Assembly (NCBI RefSeq): GCF_000290615.1
Contig: NZ_ALAS01000103.1
Coordinates: 1 to 49,239 of the forward strand
DNA length: 49,239 nt
Origin: Heyndrickxia coagulans DSM 1 = ATCC 7050
Lineage (GTDB): Bacteria; Bacillota; Bacilli; Bacillales; Bacillaceae_C
Direction: 5' to 3'
Positions 8,912 to 15,872 of the stretch are shown piece by piece. Below the pieces are notes generated by a model that was not told the origin of the DNA, ran no database searches, and saw only the letters and a program-made list of their open reading frames with translations. The position numbers and the translations under genes are program-made. Every line of letters begins with the position of its first letter. Positions within the stretch are counted from its first letter, which is position 1.

Positions 8912-9323
8912 CTATATGACATCCATTTTTTTAATTTTAAGCGCTGATGCAATTAGAATGGCAACTTCTAAAACGAGTAAAATAAATATACTGTAATGAA
9001 TATTTAAAATATTTGTAATATAAGCTATTCGCTTTGCCTAAATTTTGTTTGAAACCCATTCCGTAATTACTAAGGGATAAATAATAAATATACTTTGGCA
9101 GCCCTTTTTCACTAATTGAAATGCAGGAAAAAACGATATAAATATTGACGATCAGAAACGCAATGCAGGAATTTAAAAACATTTCCAAAAGAGACTGGAG
9201 GCTGATGATAACATAGATCATCAAAAAATAACTGAATAGCAATATTCCCATTCCATTATTTACATTCACTTGCCCCCAAAAAACCCTGATCAAATTGATA
9301 AGGCACTGGCAGCCAATGAACAC
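8912..9323 (-). pseudogene. Decayed multi-pass membrane protein (ABC permease-like C-terminal part)
   Basis: An AT-rich minus-strand relic. The upstream frame encodes hydrophobic segments ending ...YYLSLSNYGMGFKQNLGK. Near 9020-9032 the natural frame shifts by one base and continues as RIAYITNILN, then IFILLVLEVAILIASALKI and KKMDVI, ending at TAG 8914-8912. The hydrophobic final helix followed by a KK(R/M)D tail is typical of ABC-2 permeases. No start codon with a ribosome-binding site is seen, and a TGA lies just upstream, so the N-terminal half is lost. Its composition is more AT-rich than its neighbours, which suggests acquired DNA now decaying between pflB and the FNT gene. The family is not certain. 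Confidence 0.5.
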
Positions 9324-9411
9324 CAGTAATGATGGCTGTCAAAAGCCCCTTCCTTTGTAATCGCTTCATAAACGTTCAAAATATATACAAACACAAACAG
9401 GGAAAAAGGGG

Positions 9412-9417
9412 ATATGA
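9412..9417 (+). promoter_or_regulatory. Candidate -10 box of the FNT gene
   Basis: TATGAT (9412-9417) is the best -10 upstream of the formate/nitrite transporter gene. No good -35 lies 17 bases before it, which would fit an activator-dependent promoter. Confidence 0.35.
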
Positions 9418-9432
9418 TAGAAAGGCAGTTAT

Positions 9433-9450
9433 TTGTGATATAGTTCACAA
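9433..9450 (+). promoter_or_regulatory. Rex/Fnr-type operator upstream of the FNT gene
   Basis: TTGTGATATAGTTCACAA is an 18-base near-perfect palindrome with outer half-sites TTGTGA and TCACAA. It fits both the Rex operator pattern (TTGTGAA-N4-TTCACAA) and the Bacillus Fnr pattern (TGTGA-N6-TCACA). It lies 33 bases before the start codon. Confidence 0.68.
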
Positions 9451-9482
9451 TTAAATATTTTTTCATGTTGGAGATGGTGTTT

Positions 9483-10319
9483 ATGTACGAGGCCGTTGAA
9501 TCTGTTGTTCAAATGGCATTAAATAAGAAAAAATATCTGGAAGAATCCTTGCTTCGTTATGTGACAAAAGCAGTGTTGGCAAGTATGTTTATCGGTTTTG
9601 CCATTATTATTTGTTACCGTCTTGCCGAGCCATTTTTTGATGCGAAGTCTCCGGTTACTTCCTTTATGGCTTCCATATTTTTCGGTGCAGCGCTCGTGCT
9701 TATTATGTTTGGCGGCGGCGAGCTATTTACCGGCAATACGATGATGATGACGATGAGCACGGTAAAAAAAGCGACAACTTGGAAAGATGCGCTCACAAAC
9801 TGGGTGGCAACGTATGCCGGAAATTTGATGGGGGCGGCGATTTTCGCACTGTTTATCCATTACAGCGGACTCTATGCAGATTCGGATAACAGCCAGTTTT
9901 TAATGTCGGTTGTGGGCGGGAAAATCAGCCTGACAACAGCCCAAATGTTTTTCCGTTCGATCCTTTGTAACTGGCTTGTTTGTTTAGGGTTCTGGGTTCC
10001 GATAAACGTAAAGGGGGACGGGGCTAAAATCGCTTCGATGATGCTGCTCGTGTTTGGCTTCGTCATTTCGGGCTACGAACACAGCATTGCCAATATGGTG
10101 CTGTTCGCGCTCGCACTTGCTGCCCCGCACCCGGATACGATTACACTCGTTGGCATTTTGCACAACCTCGGCGTGGTAACGCTCGGAAATATGATTGGCG
10201 GCGGCGTCTTTGTCGGTGCCATGTACGCCTTCTTAACGTCAAAGAAAAAAGAAAAGGTGCCGGTTGCTGTTGTGGACACACACACCGTATCCCCTTTTTC
10301 TGTTGAAAAAATCAAGTAA
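9483..10319 (+). CDS. Formate/nitrite transporter family channel (FocA/YrhG-like)
   Basis: A 278-residue integral membrane protein of the FNT family, which forms pentameric channels for formate, nitrite or hydrosulfide. Six hydrophobic helices are visible. The conserved GGGELFTGNTM motif after helix 2 and NWLVCLGFWVP in the fourth helix region are family hallmarks, and HSIANM contains the central pore histidine. I chose the ATG at 9483, with GGAG ten bases upstream; an upstream in-frame TTG at 9465 lacks such spacing. Proximity to pflB and pflA argues for formate as substrate. A strong bidirectional terminator follows at once, so the gene is monocistronic. Confidence 0.92.
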   Translation: MYEAVESVVQMALNKKKYLEESLLRYVTKAVLASMFIGFAIIICYRLAEPFFDAKSPVTSFMASIFFGAALVLIMFGGGELFTGNTMMMTMSTVKKATTWKDALTNWVATYAGNLMGAAIFALFIHYSGLYADSDNSQFLMSVVGGKISLTTAQMFFRSILCNWLVCLGFWVPINVKGDGAKIASMMLLVFGFVISGYEHSIANMVLFALALAAPHPDTITLVGILHNLGVVTLGNMIGGGVFVGAMYAFLTSKKKEKVPVAVVDTHTVSPFSVEKIK

Positions 10320-10321
10320 TA

Positions 10322-10360
10322 TTAAAAAGAGCTGCCTTTTATTCAGGCAGCTCTTTTTAA
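10322..10360 (+). terminator. Bidirectional Rho-independent terminator
   Basis: AAAAAGAGCTGCC and GGCAGCTCTTTTT form a 13-bp stem with a 9-base loop. It separates the FNT gene from the convergent tcy cluster. Confidence 0.92.
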
Positions 10361-10384
10361 TATGGGATTAACCGCTCCGGCCCG

Positions 10385-11116
10385 TCAGCTTTGGATCAGC
10401 TGCAGGAATTGCTTGGTCCGTGCGTTTTTTGGATGATGGAACACTTCTTCCGGTTTGCCTTGCTCCAGGATGACGCCGCCATCCATAAATATCACCTTGT
10501 CCGCAACTTCGCGGGCAAACCGCATTTCGTGTGTCACAACGGCCATTGTCATGCCTTCTTCAGCAAGCTCTCACATTCAGCACGCCGCTTACAAGTTCCG
10601 GATCCAGTGCGGATGTCGGTTCGTCAAACAGCATCACTTCCGGCTCCATTGCAAGCGCCCTCGCAATCCCGGCGCGCTGCTGCTGGCCGCCGGAAAGGCT
10701 TGCTGGATACGCCTCTTTTTTATCAAGCAGGCCACCTTTTCCAGCAGCATTTCCGCTTTTTTTGCTGCATCCTGGCGGTTTTCCTTTTTTACAATGACCG
10801 GTCCCTCAATCACGTTTTCGAGAACCGTTTTATGCGGGAAAAGATTGTACTGTTGGAAAACCATGCCGGATTTTTGCCGCAAAGCTGCGAGTTCTTTTTT
10901 ACCGGGATGCTGGGAAAAGTCAACGGATACATCATCGATCTGTATCCTGCCTTGATTTGGAATTTCAAGGGCATTCATACAGCGGAGCAGCGTGGTTTTG
11001 CCGGAACCGGACGGGCCGATGATGACGATCACTTTCCCTTTTTCAATGGTTAAGTCAATGCCTTTCAGCACTTCAAGGTTGCCGAATTGTTTATGTAACC
11101 CTTCTATTCGAATCAT
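10385..11116 (-). pseudogene. tcyC: Cystine ABC importer ATPase TcyC-like, disrupted by two frameshifts
   Basis: The first part encodes a polar-amino-acid importer ATPase: [15 protein letters not shown] (Walker A) and [11 protein letters not shown] (Q-loop). At about 10731 one G is missing from the codon run GGTGGGCCT. In the corrected frame the protein continues with [20 protein letters not shown] (signature) and [15 protein letters not shown] (Walker B). A second indel at about 10570 interrupts the helix before [14 protein letters not shown] (switch His). The corrected frame runs to the TGA at 10385 and gives a normal-length subunit of about 240 residues. As read, the protein stops with Walker A but no signature motif or Walker B, so it should be inactive. 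tcyB and tcyA upstream are intact. Confidence 0.85.
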
Positions 11117-11128
11117 ACAGGTCCCTCC

Positions 11129-11821
11129 TTACTTGCTGATGTATTTATCAAAACGGCCTTCCAATTTTTGCTGGATCATCGAGAGAATCAAACAAATCAC
11201 CCAGTACAAAAAGGCGGCTTCGACATACAGCAGCATAAATTGATAAGTGGTGGAGGCAATTTCCTGGGCTTTACGGAACAGATCGGCCACCAAAATCAAG
11301 GAAGCAAGAGATGTATCTTTTACAAGGCTGATAAACGTATTGGAAAGTGGCGGCACCGATACGCGGACAGCCTGCGGGAACACAATTCTTCTTAAAGCCT
11401 GCGCATAGTTCATCCCGATCGAATAGGCTGCTTCCCATTGTCCCTTTGGAATCGACAAAATCGCTGCCCTGATCACTTCTGATGCATACGCGCCGACATT
11501 GAGCGAAAAGCCGATAATGGCGGCTGGAAAAGAACCAATGGTAATGTGCACAGACGGCAGCCCGTAAAAAATGATAAATAATTGCACAAGCAACGGGGTT
11601 CCGCGGATTGCTGAGACATAGATTCGGGCAATCCATTCCAGTATTTTAATGCCGGAAATACGTGCCAGCGCCGTAGCGAGTGCCAGCACAAGACCGATAC
11701 AGAAAGTGATGATCGTTAATGGAATCGTATAATGCAAAGCTCCTTTCAGCATCGACAGAAGGGAACTTTGCACCAAATGCAGCTGGTCGCTGCTGATAAA
11801 CGCAAGGTTATTGGGAAACAT
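11129..11821 (-). CDS. tcyB: Cystine ABC importer permease (TcyB-like)
   Basis: A 230-residue permease of the His/Glu/Gln/Arg/opine importer family. Four to five hydrophobic helices are visible. The EAA loop EAAYSIGMNYAQALRRIVFP, where the ATPase docks, is intact, as are GTPLLVQLFIIFYGLP and NTFISLVKDTSLAS. Close similarity to B. subtilis TcyB is my recollection. The start is ambiguous: the ATG at 11821 overlaps the end of tcyA, and the in-frame TTG (11830) and GTG lie just upstream; translation is probably coupled. The gene sits between the binding protein and the broken ATPase in the order tcyA-tcyB-tcyC. Confidence 0.85.
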   Translation of the reverse strand: MFPNNLAFISSDQLHLVQSSLLSMLKGALHYTIPLTIITFCIGLVLALATALARISGIKILEWIARIYVSAIRGTPLLVQLFIIFYGLPSVHITIGSFPAAIIGFSLNVGAYASEVIRAAILSIPKGQWEAAYSIGMNYAQALRRIVFPQAVRVSVPPLSNTFISLVKDTSLASLILVADLFRKAQEIASTTYQFMLLYVEAAFLYWVICLILSMIQQKLEGRFDKYISK

Positions 11822-12605
11822 CTTCACCAAACCATTTCTTTGAAATTTTTGTTAACGTGCCGTCTTTTTTCATATCTTTCAAAGCATCATTTACTTTGTC
11901 TGTCAGTTTCCCTGAATGTTTCCGGAACAAAAAAGCGGATTTGCTTGCCTCGTTTGCTGTAGCGGCAACTTTAATGGCAGCATTCGGTTTTTGCTTTTTG
12001 TAGTCCAGATAGGTCAGGGAATCATTGACGGTGGCATCCACACGGTTTGAAGTCAAAAGCTGGACCGCTTGGTTAAATCCTTCCACACTTACAATATTGG
12101 CGCCATTTTTCTTGGCAATATCAGCATAGTTACTTGTAAGCGATTGGGCTGATTTTTTGCCTTTTAAATCAGCAAAGGACTTGATGTTCGTATTGTCTTT
12201 GCGGACAAGGACAACGGCTTTTGAAATCGTATAGGGTGTTGATAAATCATATTTTTTCTGGCGGTCTGCGCGAATCCCGACTTGGTTTGCGATCATATCA
12301 AACCGTTTGGAATTGAGCCCGGCAAACATGGCATCCCACTGTGTTTCTTTAAATTCGGCTTTTAATCCGAGCCGTTTTGCAACTTCTTTCGCAACATCAA
12401 TATCGTAGCCTGTTAATTTCCCGTTTTTATGGAAAGAAAATGGCGGGTACGTTCCTTCTGTTCCGATCAAAAGGACGCCTTTTGATTTGATCTGGTCGTA
12501 TAAGTCATTGGATTTTGAAGCGTTCTGGTTGTCCGTATTTTTTCCGCATGCCGTTAAAGCAAACAGCAAGCTGAACACGGCCAGCCATTTGATGTATTTT
12601 CTCAT
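11808..12605 (-). CDS. tcyA: Cystine-binding lipoprotein of an ABC importer (TcyA-like)
   Basis: A 265-residue extracytoplasmic solute-binding protein. The N-terminus is a lipoprotein signal with lipobox LTAC (Cys20). The mature part carries GVLLIGTEGTYPPFSF, TGYDIDVAKEVAKRLGL, FKETQWDAMFAGLNSKRFD and the C-terminal ISKKWFGEDVS, which I recall as near-identical to B. subtilis TcyA. It binds cystine outside the membrane and delivers it to TcyB. AAGGGAG precedes the ATG by eight bases. It is the first gene of its operon; about 195 bases upstream separate it from the ferritin-like gene. Cystine rather than glutamine specificity is inferred from the TcyA resemblance. Confidence 0.88.
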   Translation of the reverse strand: MRKYIKWLAVFSLLFALTACGKNTDNQNASKSNDLYDQIKSKGVLLIGTEGTYPPFSFHKNGKLTGYDIDVAKEVAKRLGLKAEFKETQWDAMFAGLNSKRFDMIANQVGIRADRQKKYDLSTPYTISKAVVLVRKDNTNIKSFADLKGKKSAQSLTSNYADIAKKNGANIVSVEGFNQAVQLLTSNRVDATVNDSLTYLDYKKQKPNAAIKVAATANEASKSAFLFRKHSGKLTDKVNDALKDMKKDGTLTKISKKWFGEDVSQ

Positions 12606-12799
12606 GTTGCCAACTCCCTTTCATGATTTTTGCAGTCTATGCCTATGCTTTAAACAGCATTTTGTATTGTAAACAAAGGGGTAAAAATATCCAGAAAAAA
12701 GGCTTTGTATCGTAAAATGGGTTAGCGGCAGAAAGGGGGGATAAAGCGGAACCGGCTTGAAAAAAAGCCGGCAGTTTTTCAAGATGTTTGAGCGCACGG

Positions 12800-13264
12800 T
12801 CAGCGGATATTGATGAGCAGATAAAGAAACCAGACGGCGTGATGCTGTTCGTCTTTTGCCGCTTCAAGAAACGCCTGCTTCATGGCAGGGCTATTTGCGG
12901 AACGCGCCAATTCTCTGTAAAAATCGACCGTGTTTTGTTCGTCTTTCACGGCAAATTCAAGCCCTCCTTTGTAAGTGGAAGGGCAGGCTTCGCTGATTTG
13001 CGGCTGCGGCCTTCTGCCTGTGAGGTTCGTGTAAAACTGCGAAAATGTGTGGAAATGGCGAATTTCATCATCACGGATTTCCATAATGATGTTCCGGGCT
13101 TCAGCCGACGGGGCTCTTCTTGCGATTTGCTCGTAGCAGGCGATGGCGCTGTATTCGCCGTTTATTGCCCGGATCAGATGGGCGAGCCATACTGCCTGCT
13201 GATTTCCGGCGTCAGGCTGTGTGTTTCTCAAACCGGCATGATTATCAAACGGATGGACAAACAT
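12800..13264 (-). CDS. Ferritin-like/rubrerythrin-type di-iron protein
   Basis: A 154-residue four-helix-bundle protein with the di-iron ligand pattern: NGEYSAIACYEQI (Glu in helix 1), EIRDDEIRHFHTF (ExxRH in helix 2), AVKDEQNTVDFY (Glu in helix 3) and AAKDEQHHAVWF (ExxHH in helix 4). This fits cytoplasmic ferritin-like proteins such as YhjR of B. subtilis. It probably binds iron and handles peroxide or oxygen. No rubredoxin domain is present. GGAGGG lies six bases before the ATG. It stands alone between tcyA and ppaC. Confidence 0.8.
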   Translation of the reverse strand: MFVHPFDNHAGLRNTQPDAGNQQAVWLAHLIRAINGEYSAIACYEQIARRAPSAEARNIIMEIRDDEIRHFHTFSQFYTNLTGRRPQPQISEACPSTYKGGLEFAVKDEQNTVDFYRELARSANSPAMKQAFLEAAKDEQHHAVWFLYLLINIR

Positions 13265-13353
13265 TGGATTCCCTCCTCACTTTCAACCGGTATATCGTAT
13301 GACGGGCAAAAGCGGATCGTTACGATTTTTTCTCATCCATCCGGCGGACAATG

Positions 13354-13383
13354 TTTAAAAATTTTCCCGAAATGTTTTATAAT
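13354..13383 (+). promoter_or_regulatory. Probable ppaC promoter
   Basis: A consensus -10 TATAAT (13378-13383) with a weak -35 TTTAAA (13354-13359), spaced 18 bases, lies 54 bases before the ppaC start codon. Confidence 0.5.
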
Positions 13384-13436
13384 AGAAATGTCTATGCCAG
13401 ATTTCCGTCATATTTTTTAAGAAAAGGAGCAAAGAA

Positions 13437-14366
13437 ATGGAAAAGGTACTTGTTTTCGGCCATAAAAACCCGGATACGGATGCGATTTGTTCAGCGATTG
13501 CGTATGCAGAGTTAAAAACAAAATTAGGTGTTGATGCGGAGGCGGTCCGGTTAGGAGAATTGAGCAATGAAACGAAATTCGTATTGGAAACATTCCACAG
13601 GGAAGCCCCGCGCCTTGTCCAAACGGTTGCAAACGAAGTGGAAAATGTCATTCTCGTAGACCATAATGAACGCCAGCAAAGCGCGGACGACATTGGCAGC
13701 GTGCGTATCCTTGAAGTCATTGACCACCATCGCATCGCCAATTTTGAAACGAGCGACCCGCTCTATTACCGTGCGGAACCGGTCGGCTGCACAGCAACCA
13801 TTCTAAAGAAACTTTACAAAGAGAACGGTGTGGAAATCAGCAAAGAAACAGCCGGATTAATGCTTTCTGCGATCATCTCCGACTCGCTTTTGTTCAAATC
13901 CCCGACTTGCACGGAAGAAGATGTGAAGGCGGCGAAAGAACTGGCTGAAATTGCCGGTGTGGATGCAGATACATACGGCCTTGAAATGCTGAAAGCCGGC
14001 GCGGATTTAAGTGACAAAACGGTGGAACAGCTGATTACCCTTGACTCCAAAGAATTTGATATGGCCGGCCATAAAGTGATGATCGCCCAGGTAAATGCCG
14101 TTGATACAAATGACGTGCTCGTGAAACAGGCGGAGATTGAACAGGCGATCCAGGCGCAGATTGCAGACAGAGGGCTTGATTTGTTCCTGTTTGTTGTAAC
14201 AGATATTTTAACAAACGATTCCGCCGCGCTTGCACTCGGCAAATCGGCGGATATTGTGGAAAAAGCCTATCATGTCAAGCTGGAAAACCACACGGCCACT
14301 TTAAAAGGCGTTGTATCGCGGAAAAAACAAATTGTTCCGGTCTTAACCAAAGCCTTTCAGGGCTGA
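13437..14366 (+). CDS. ppaC: Manganese-dependent inorganic pyrophosphatase (family II)
   Basis: A 309-residue cytoplasmic enzyme hydrolysing pyrophosphate to phosphate, which drives biosynthetic reactions. N-terminal motif [14 protein letters not shown] supplies the metal ligands His9, Asp13 and Asp15; ILVDHNE and the DHH-superfamily signature VIDHHR follow; the C-terminal DHHA2 domain ends with the substrate-binding motif SRKKQ. Length and motifs match family II PPases such as B. subtilis PpaC (YybQ). AAGGAG precedes the ATG. Its terminator follows at once, so it is monocistronic. Confidence 0.97.
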   Translation: MEKVLVFGHKNPDTDAICSAIAYAELKTKLGVDAEAVRLGELSNETKFVLETFHREAPRLVQTVANEVENVILVDHNERQQSADDIGSVRILEVIDHHRIANFETSDPLYYRAEPVGCTATILKKLYKENGVEISKETAGLMLSAIISDSLLFKSPTCTEEDVKAAKELAEIAGVDADTYGLEMLKAGADLSDKTVEQLITLDSKEFDMAGHKVMIAQVNAVDTNDVLVKQAEIEQAIQAQIADRGLDLFLFVVTDILTNDSAALALGKSADIVEKAYHVKLENHTATLKGVVSRKKQIVPVLTKAFQG

Positions 14367-14404
14367 AAAAAGCCGATGCCGGCACATGGCACCGGCTTTT
14401 TTTA
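14366..14404 (+). terminator. Rho-independent terminator of ppaC
   Basis: AAAAAAGCCG and CGGCTTTTTTT flank TGCC...GGCA, giving a long stem followed by T7, directly after the stop codon. Confidence 0.88.
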
Positions 14405-14450
14405 ACCCGGAGGAAAGGAACGGGGCTTTCAGATCCCCGTATGTTCCTGG
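14389..14450 (+). repeat. Degenerate intergenic repeat, copy 1
   Basis: Pattern: ACCGG, T-run, ACCC-GG, then GGAACGGGGCTTTC and CCGTATGTTCC. Best match is copy 3 at 14849-14908. It includes the ppaC terminator's T tract. Confidence 0.55.
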
Positions 14451-14504
14451 GAATTATGCTGTATTTTTAAATCCTTGCTTGCGGAATACCTGCTGTTTCC
14501 GAAT

Positions 14505-14560
14505 ATGGTACCGGTTTTTTCAACCTATGGGAAAGGAACTGGATTTTAACGGCTTTCCGA
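14505..14560 (+). repeat. Degenerate intergenic repeat, copy 2
   Basis: ATGGTACCGGTTTTTTCAACC followed by GGGAAAGGAACTGG; the weakest copy, lacking the CCGTATGTTCC end. Confidence 0.4.
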
Positions 14561-14562
14561 AA

Positions 14563-14804
14563 GAAGTCTCCCATCCTCAAGGAATGTGAAGGTGCGAATA
14601 GCACCAATGAGTAGGTGGGAGATGAATTTCGGTTGGCTTTAGCCAAAGTTATTTTTCCAATCCTTTTCTCAACAATTCTAAGATTGCGGCTGTTCTAGTT
14701 GGAATCCCATTTTCTTTTTTTTCGTTGGCTAGTAAAAGCAACGATAAGTCGAGAAGCCCCCACTTCAATCAAACCGTAAGGTTGATAAGTGGTGGGTAGT
14801 TCAC
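14563..14804 (+). mobile_element. IS200/IS605-type right-end relic with omega-RNA-like hairpins, no transposase or TnpB gene
   Basis: Three nested hairpins are visible. TCTCCCA...TGGGAGA (about 14567-14622) encloses GGTGC-GAATA-GCACC (14591-14605). TTGGCTTTAGCCAA spans 14633-14646. A strong stem pairs CCCCCACTT (14757-14765) with AAGTGGTGGG (14787-14796) around ATCAAACC-GTAA-GGTTGAT, ending in GGGTAGTTCAC at 14804. The last hairpin and the GTTCAC end look like the right end of IS605-group elements, which in TnpB elements doubles as the omega-RNA scaffold. No tnpA or tnpB frame survives. On the minus strand a short open stretch reads ENGIPTRTAAILELLRKG, perhaps the tail of a small ribbon-helix-helix-like protein. 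Confidence 0.5.
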
Positions 14805-14848
14805 AATACCCGTTTGTATGGATATTGTGCCGTGTATTTCAAATTTCC

Positions 14849-14908
14849 ATGGACCAGATTTTTTACCACCCGGGACCGGAACAGGGCTTTCGGATATCCG
14901 TATGTTCC
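14849..14908 (+). repeat. Degenerate intergenic repeat, copy 3
   Basis: ATGGACCAGATTTTTTACC, CCCGGGACCGGAAC, GGGCTTTCGGATAT and CCGTATGTTCC, parallel to copy 1 on the other side of the IS relic. Confidence 0.55.
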
Positions 14909-14928
14909 GCATAAGGAAGCGGACTGTT

Positions 14929-15552
14929 TTACAGCTTCGGGAACAGGCCGTGGATGCCGCTTGCGATCATTTGAACCGCCATGACGGCTAGAATCAGCCC
15001 CATCAGCCTCGTTATAATGTTAAGGCCGCTTTGCCCGAGTTTGGAAATAATCGAAGATGAATAATAAAACAATACAAAGGTTAAAGCAAGCACAATCGTA
15101 TAGCCGACTAAAACACTTGCCAAATTTGGCAGGGAATGGGAAGACGTTTGCGCCATGACAGTTGCGATCGTCCCGGGCCCGGCCAGGATCGGAAGGGCAA
15201 GCGGTGTAACGGAAATGTCATCTCGCGCTTCGACTTCTTTCCGCTCATTCGGATGCGGGCTTTGCGATCTTGCATTTTTAGCGTGCAGCAGGCTGTAGGC
15301 AATCCCGAAGATTAATATCCCCCCTGCAACGCGAAACGCATGAATCGTAATCCCGAAGACCTCGAACAATAATTTTCCAATCAAAAGAAAAACCGTTAAT
15401 ATGATAAAAGAAACAATGACCGCTTTGCGGGCGGTTTTCCGTTTATCCTTTAAGGAATATCCGCCAGTTAATGAAATGAAGATCGGAATATTCCCGATCG
15501 GATTCATCACTGCAAAAAAACCGAGCGTAAGTTTTATGATTTCGCCGAACAA
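14929..15552 (-). CDS. MarC family integral membrane protein
   Basis: A 207-residue membrane protein with six hydrophobic segments: FFAVMNPIGNIPIFISL near the N-terminus, FGITIHAFRVAGGILIFGIA, and PLALPILAGPGTIATVM, all conserved MarC/UPF0056 motifs. The function of the family is not established; an early link to antibiotic resistance was withdrawn. I start it at the TTG at 15552 because AAAGGGGGG lies six bases upstream and the length then fits the family; the open frame extends upstream without a ribosome-binding site. Monocistronic, divergent from the queG leader. Confidence 0.88.
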   Translation of the reverse strand: MFGEIIKLTLGFFAVMNPIGNIPIFISLTGGYSLKDKRKTARKAVIVSFIILTVFLLIGKLLFEVFGITIHAFRVAGGILIFGIAYSLLHAKNARSQSPHPNERKEVEARDDISVTPLALPILAGPGTIATVMAQTSSHSLPNLASVLVGYTIVLALTFVLFYYSSSIISKLGQSGLNIITRLMGLILAVMAVQMIASGIHGLFPKL

Positions 15553-15657
15553 TTTCCACCCCCCTTTCCGTTTACTTTCTATAGCATTACCCTGTTGGCG
15601 GAAAATGTAACAAGGGCCAACGGTTTTTAGATCGGATCCCGCGTTTGAACGGGCGCC

Positions 15658-15686
15658 TTTACAGAAGCGGATGTCTTTAATATAAT
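15658..15686 (+). promoter_or_regulatory. sigma-A promoter of the queG leader
   Basis: TTTACA (15658-15663), 17-base spacer, TATAAT (15681-15686). It lies about 190 bases before the queG start and about 80 bases before a terminator hairpin. Confidence 0.65.
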
Positions 15687-15692
15687 GTTCAT

Positions 15693-15803
15693 ATCGTTTT
15701 GATGTATGCAAGAAAGAGCGCAGTGTTTCACCCGGAAAGCGGGGGAGGATACCTGCGTTTTTGTTGTGGCCATCATTTTTACATTTGCATGATGGCGCTT
15801 TTT
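15693..15803 (+). ncRNA. Candidate structured leader or small RNA ending in an intrinsic terminator
   Basis: From the predicted start after the promoter, a transcript of about 110 bases contains CGCAG...CTGCG enclosing CCCG-GAAA-GCGGG, then GCCATCA (15769-15775) paired with TGATGGC (15790-15796) followed by GCTTTTT. The layout (promoter, structured RNA, terminator, then the queG ribosome-binding site) resembles a riboswitch or attenuator, or a free small RNA. I do not recognise the fold: it does not match the preQ1, SAM, cobalamin or T-box patterns I know. Confidence 0.45.
15769..15803 (+). terminator. Intrinsic terminator ahead of queG
   Basis: GCCATCA/TGATGGC stem with a 14-base loop, followed by GCTTTTT. 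It lies 70 bases upstream of queG, so it would attenuate queG or end a small RNA. Confidence 0.65.
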
Positions 15804-15872
15804 ACAATGGGCAACAAGCAGCAATACTTATTTGTTTTTTATATAGATTGTTTGTTTTTTGGGAGGTGAATT

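Noticed and set aside
10391-11053. 220-residue plus-strand frame over the tcyC region
   Set aside because: Antisense to the broken ATPase gene; its length merely reflects codon bias of the opposite strand.
12748-12778. Hairpin CCGGCTT/AAGCCGG between tcyA and the ferritin-like gene
   Set aside because: The T tract lies on the plus-strand side, where no gene precedes it, so its orientation does not fit the minus-strand genes. I cannot call it a functional terminator.
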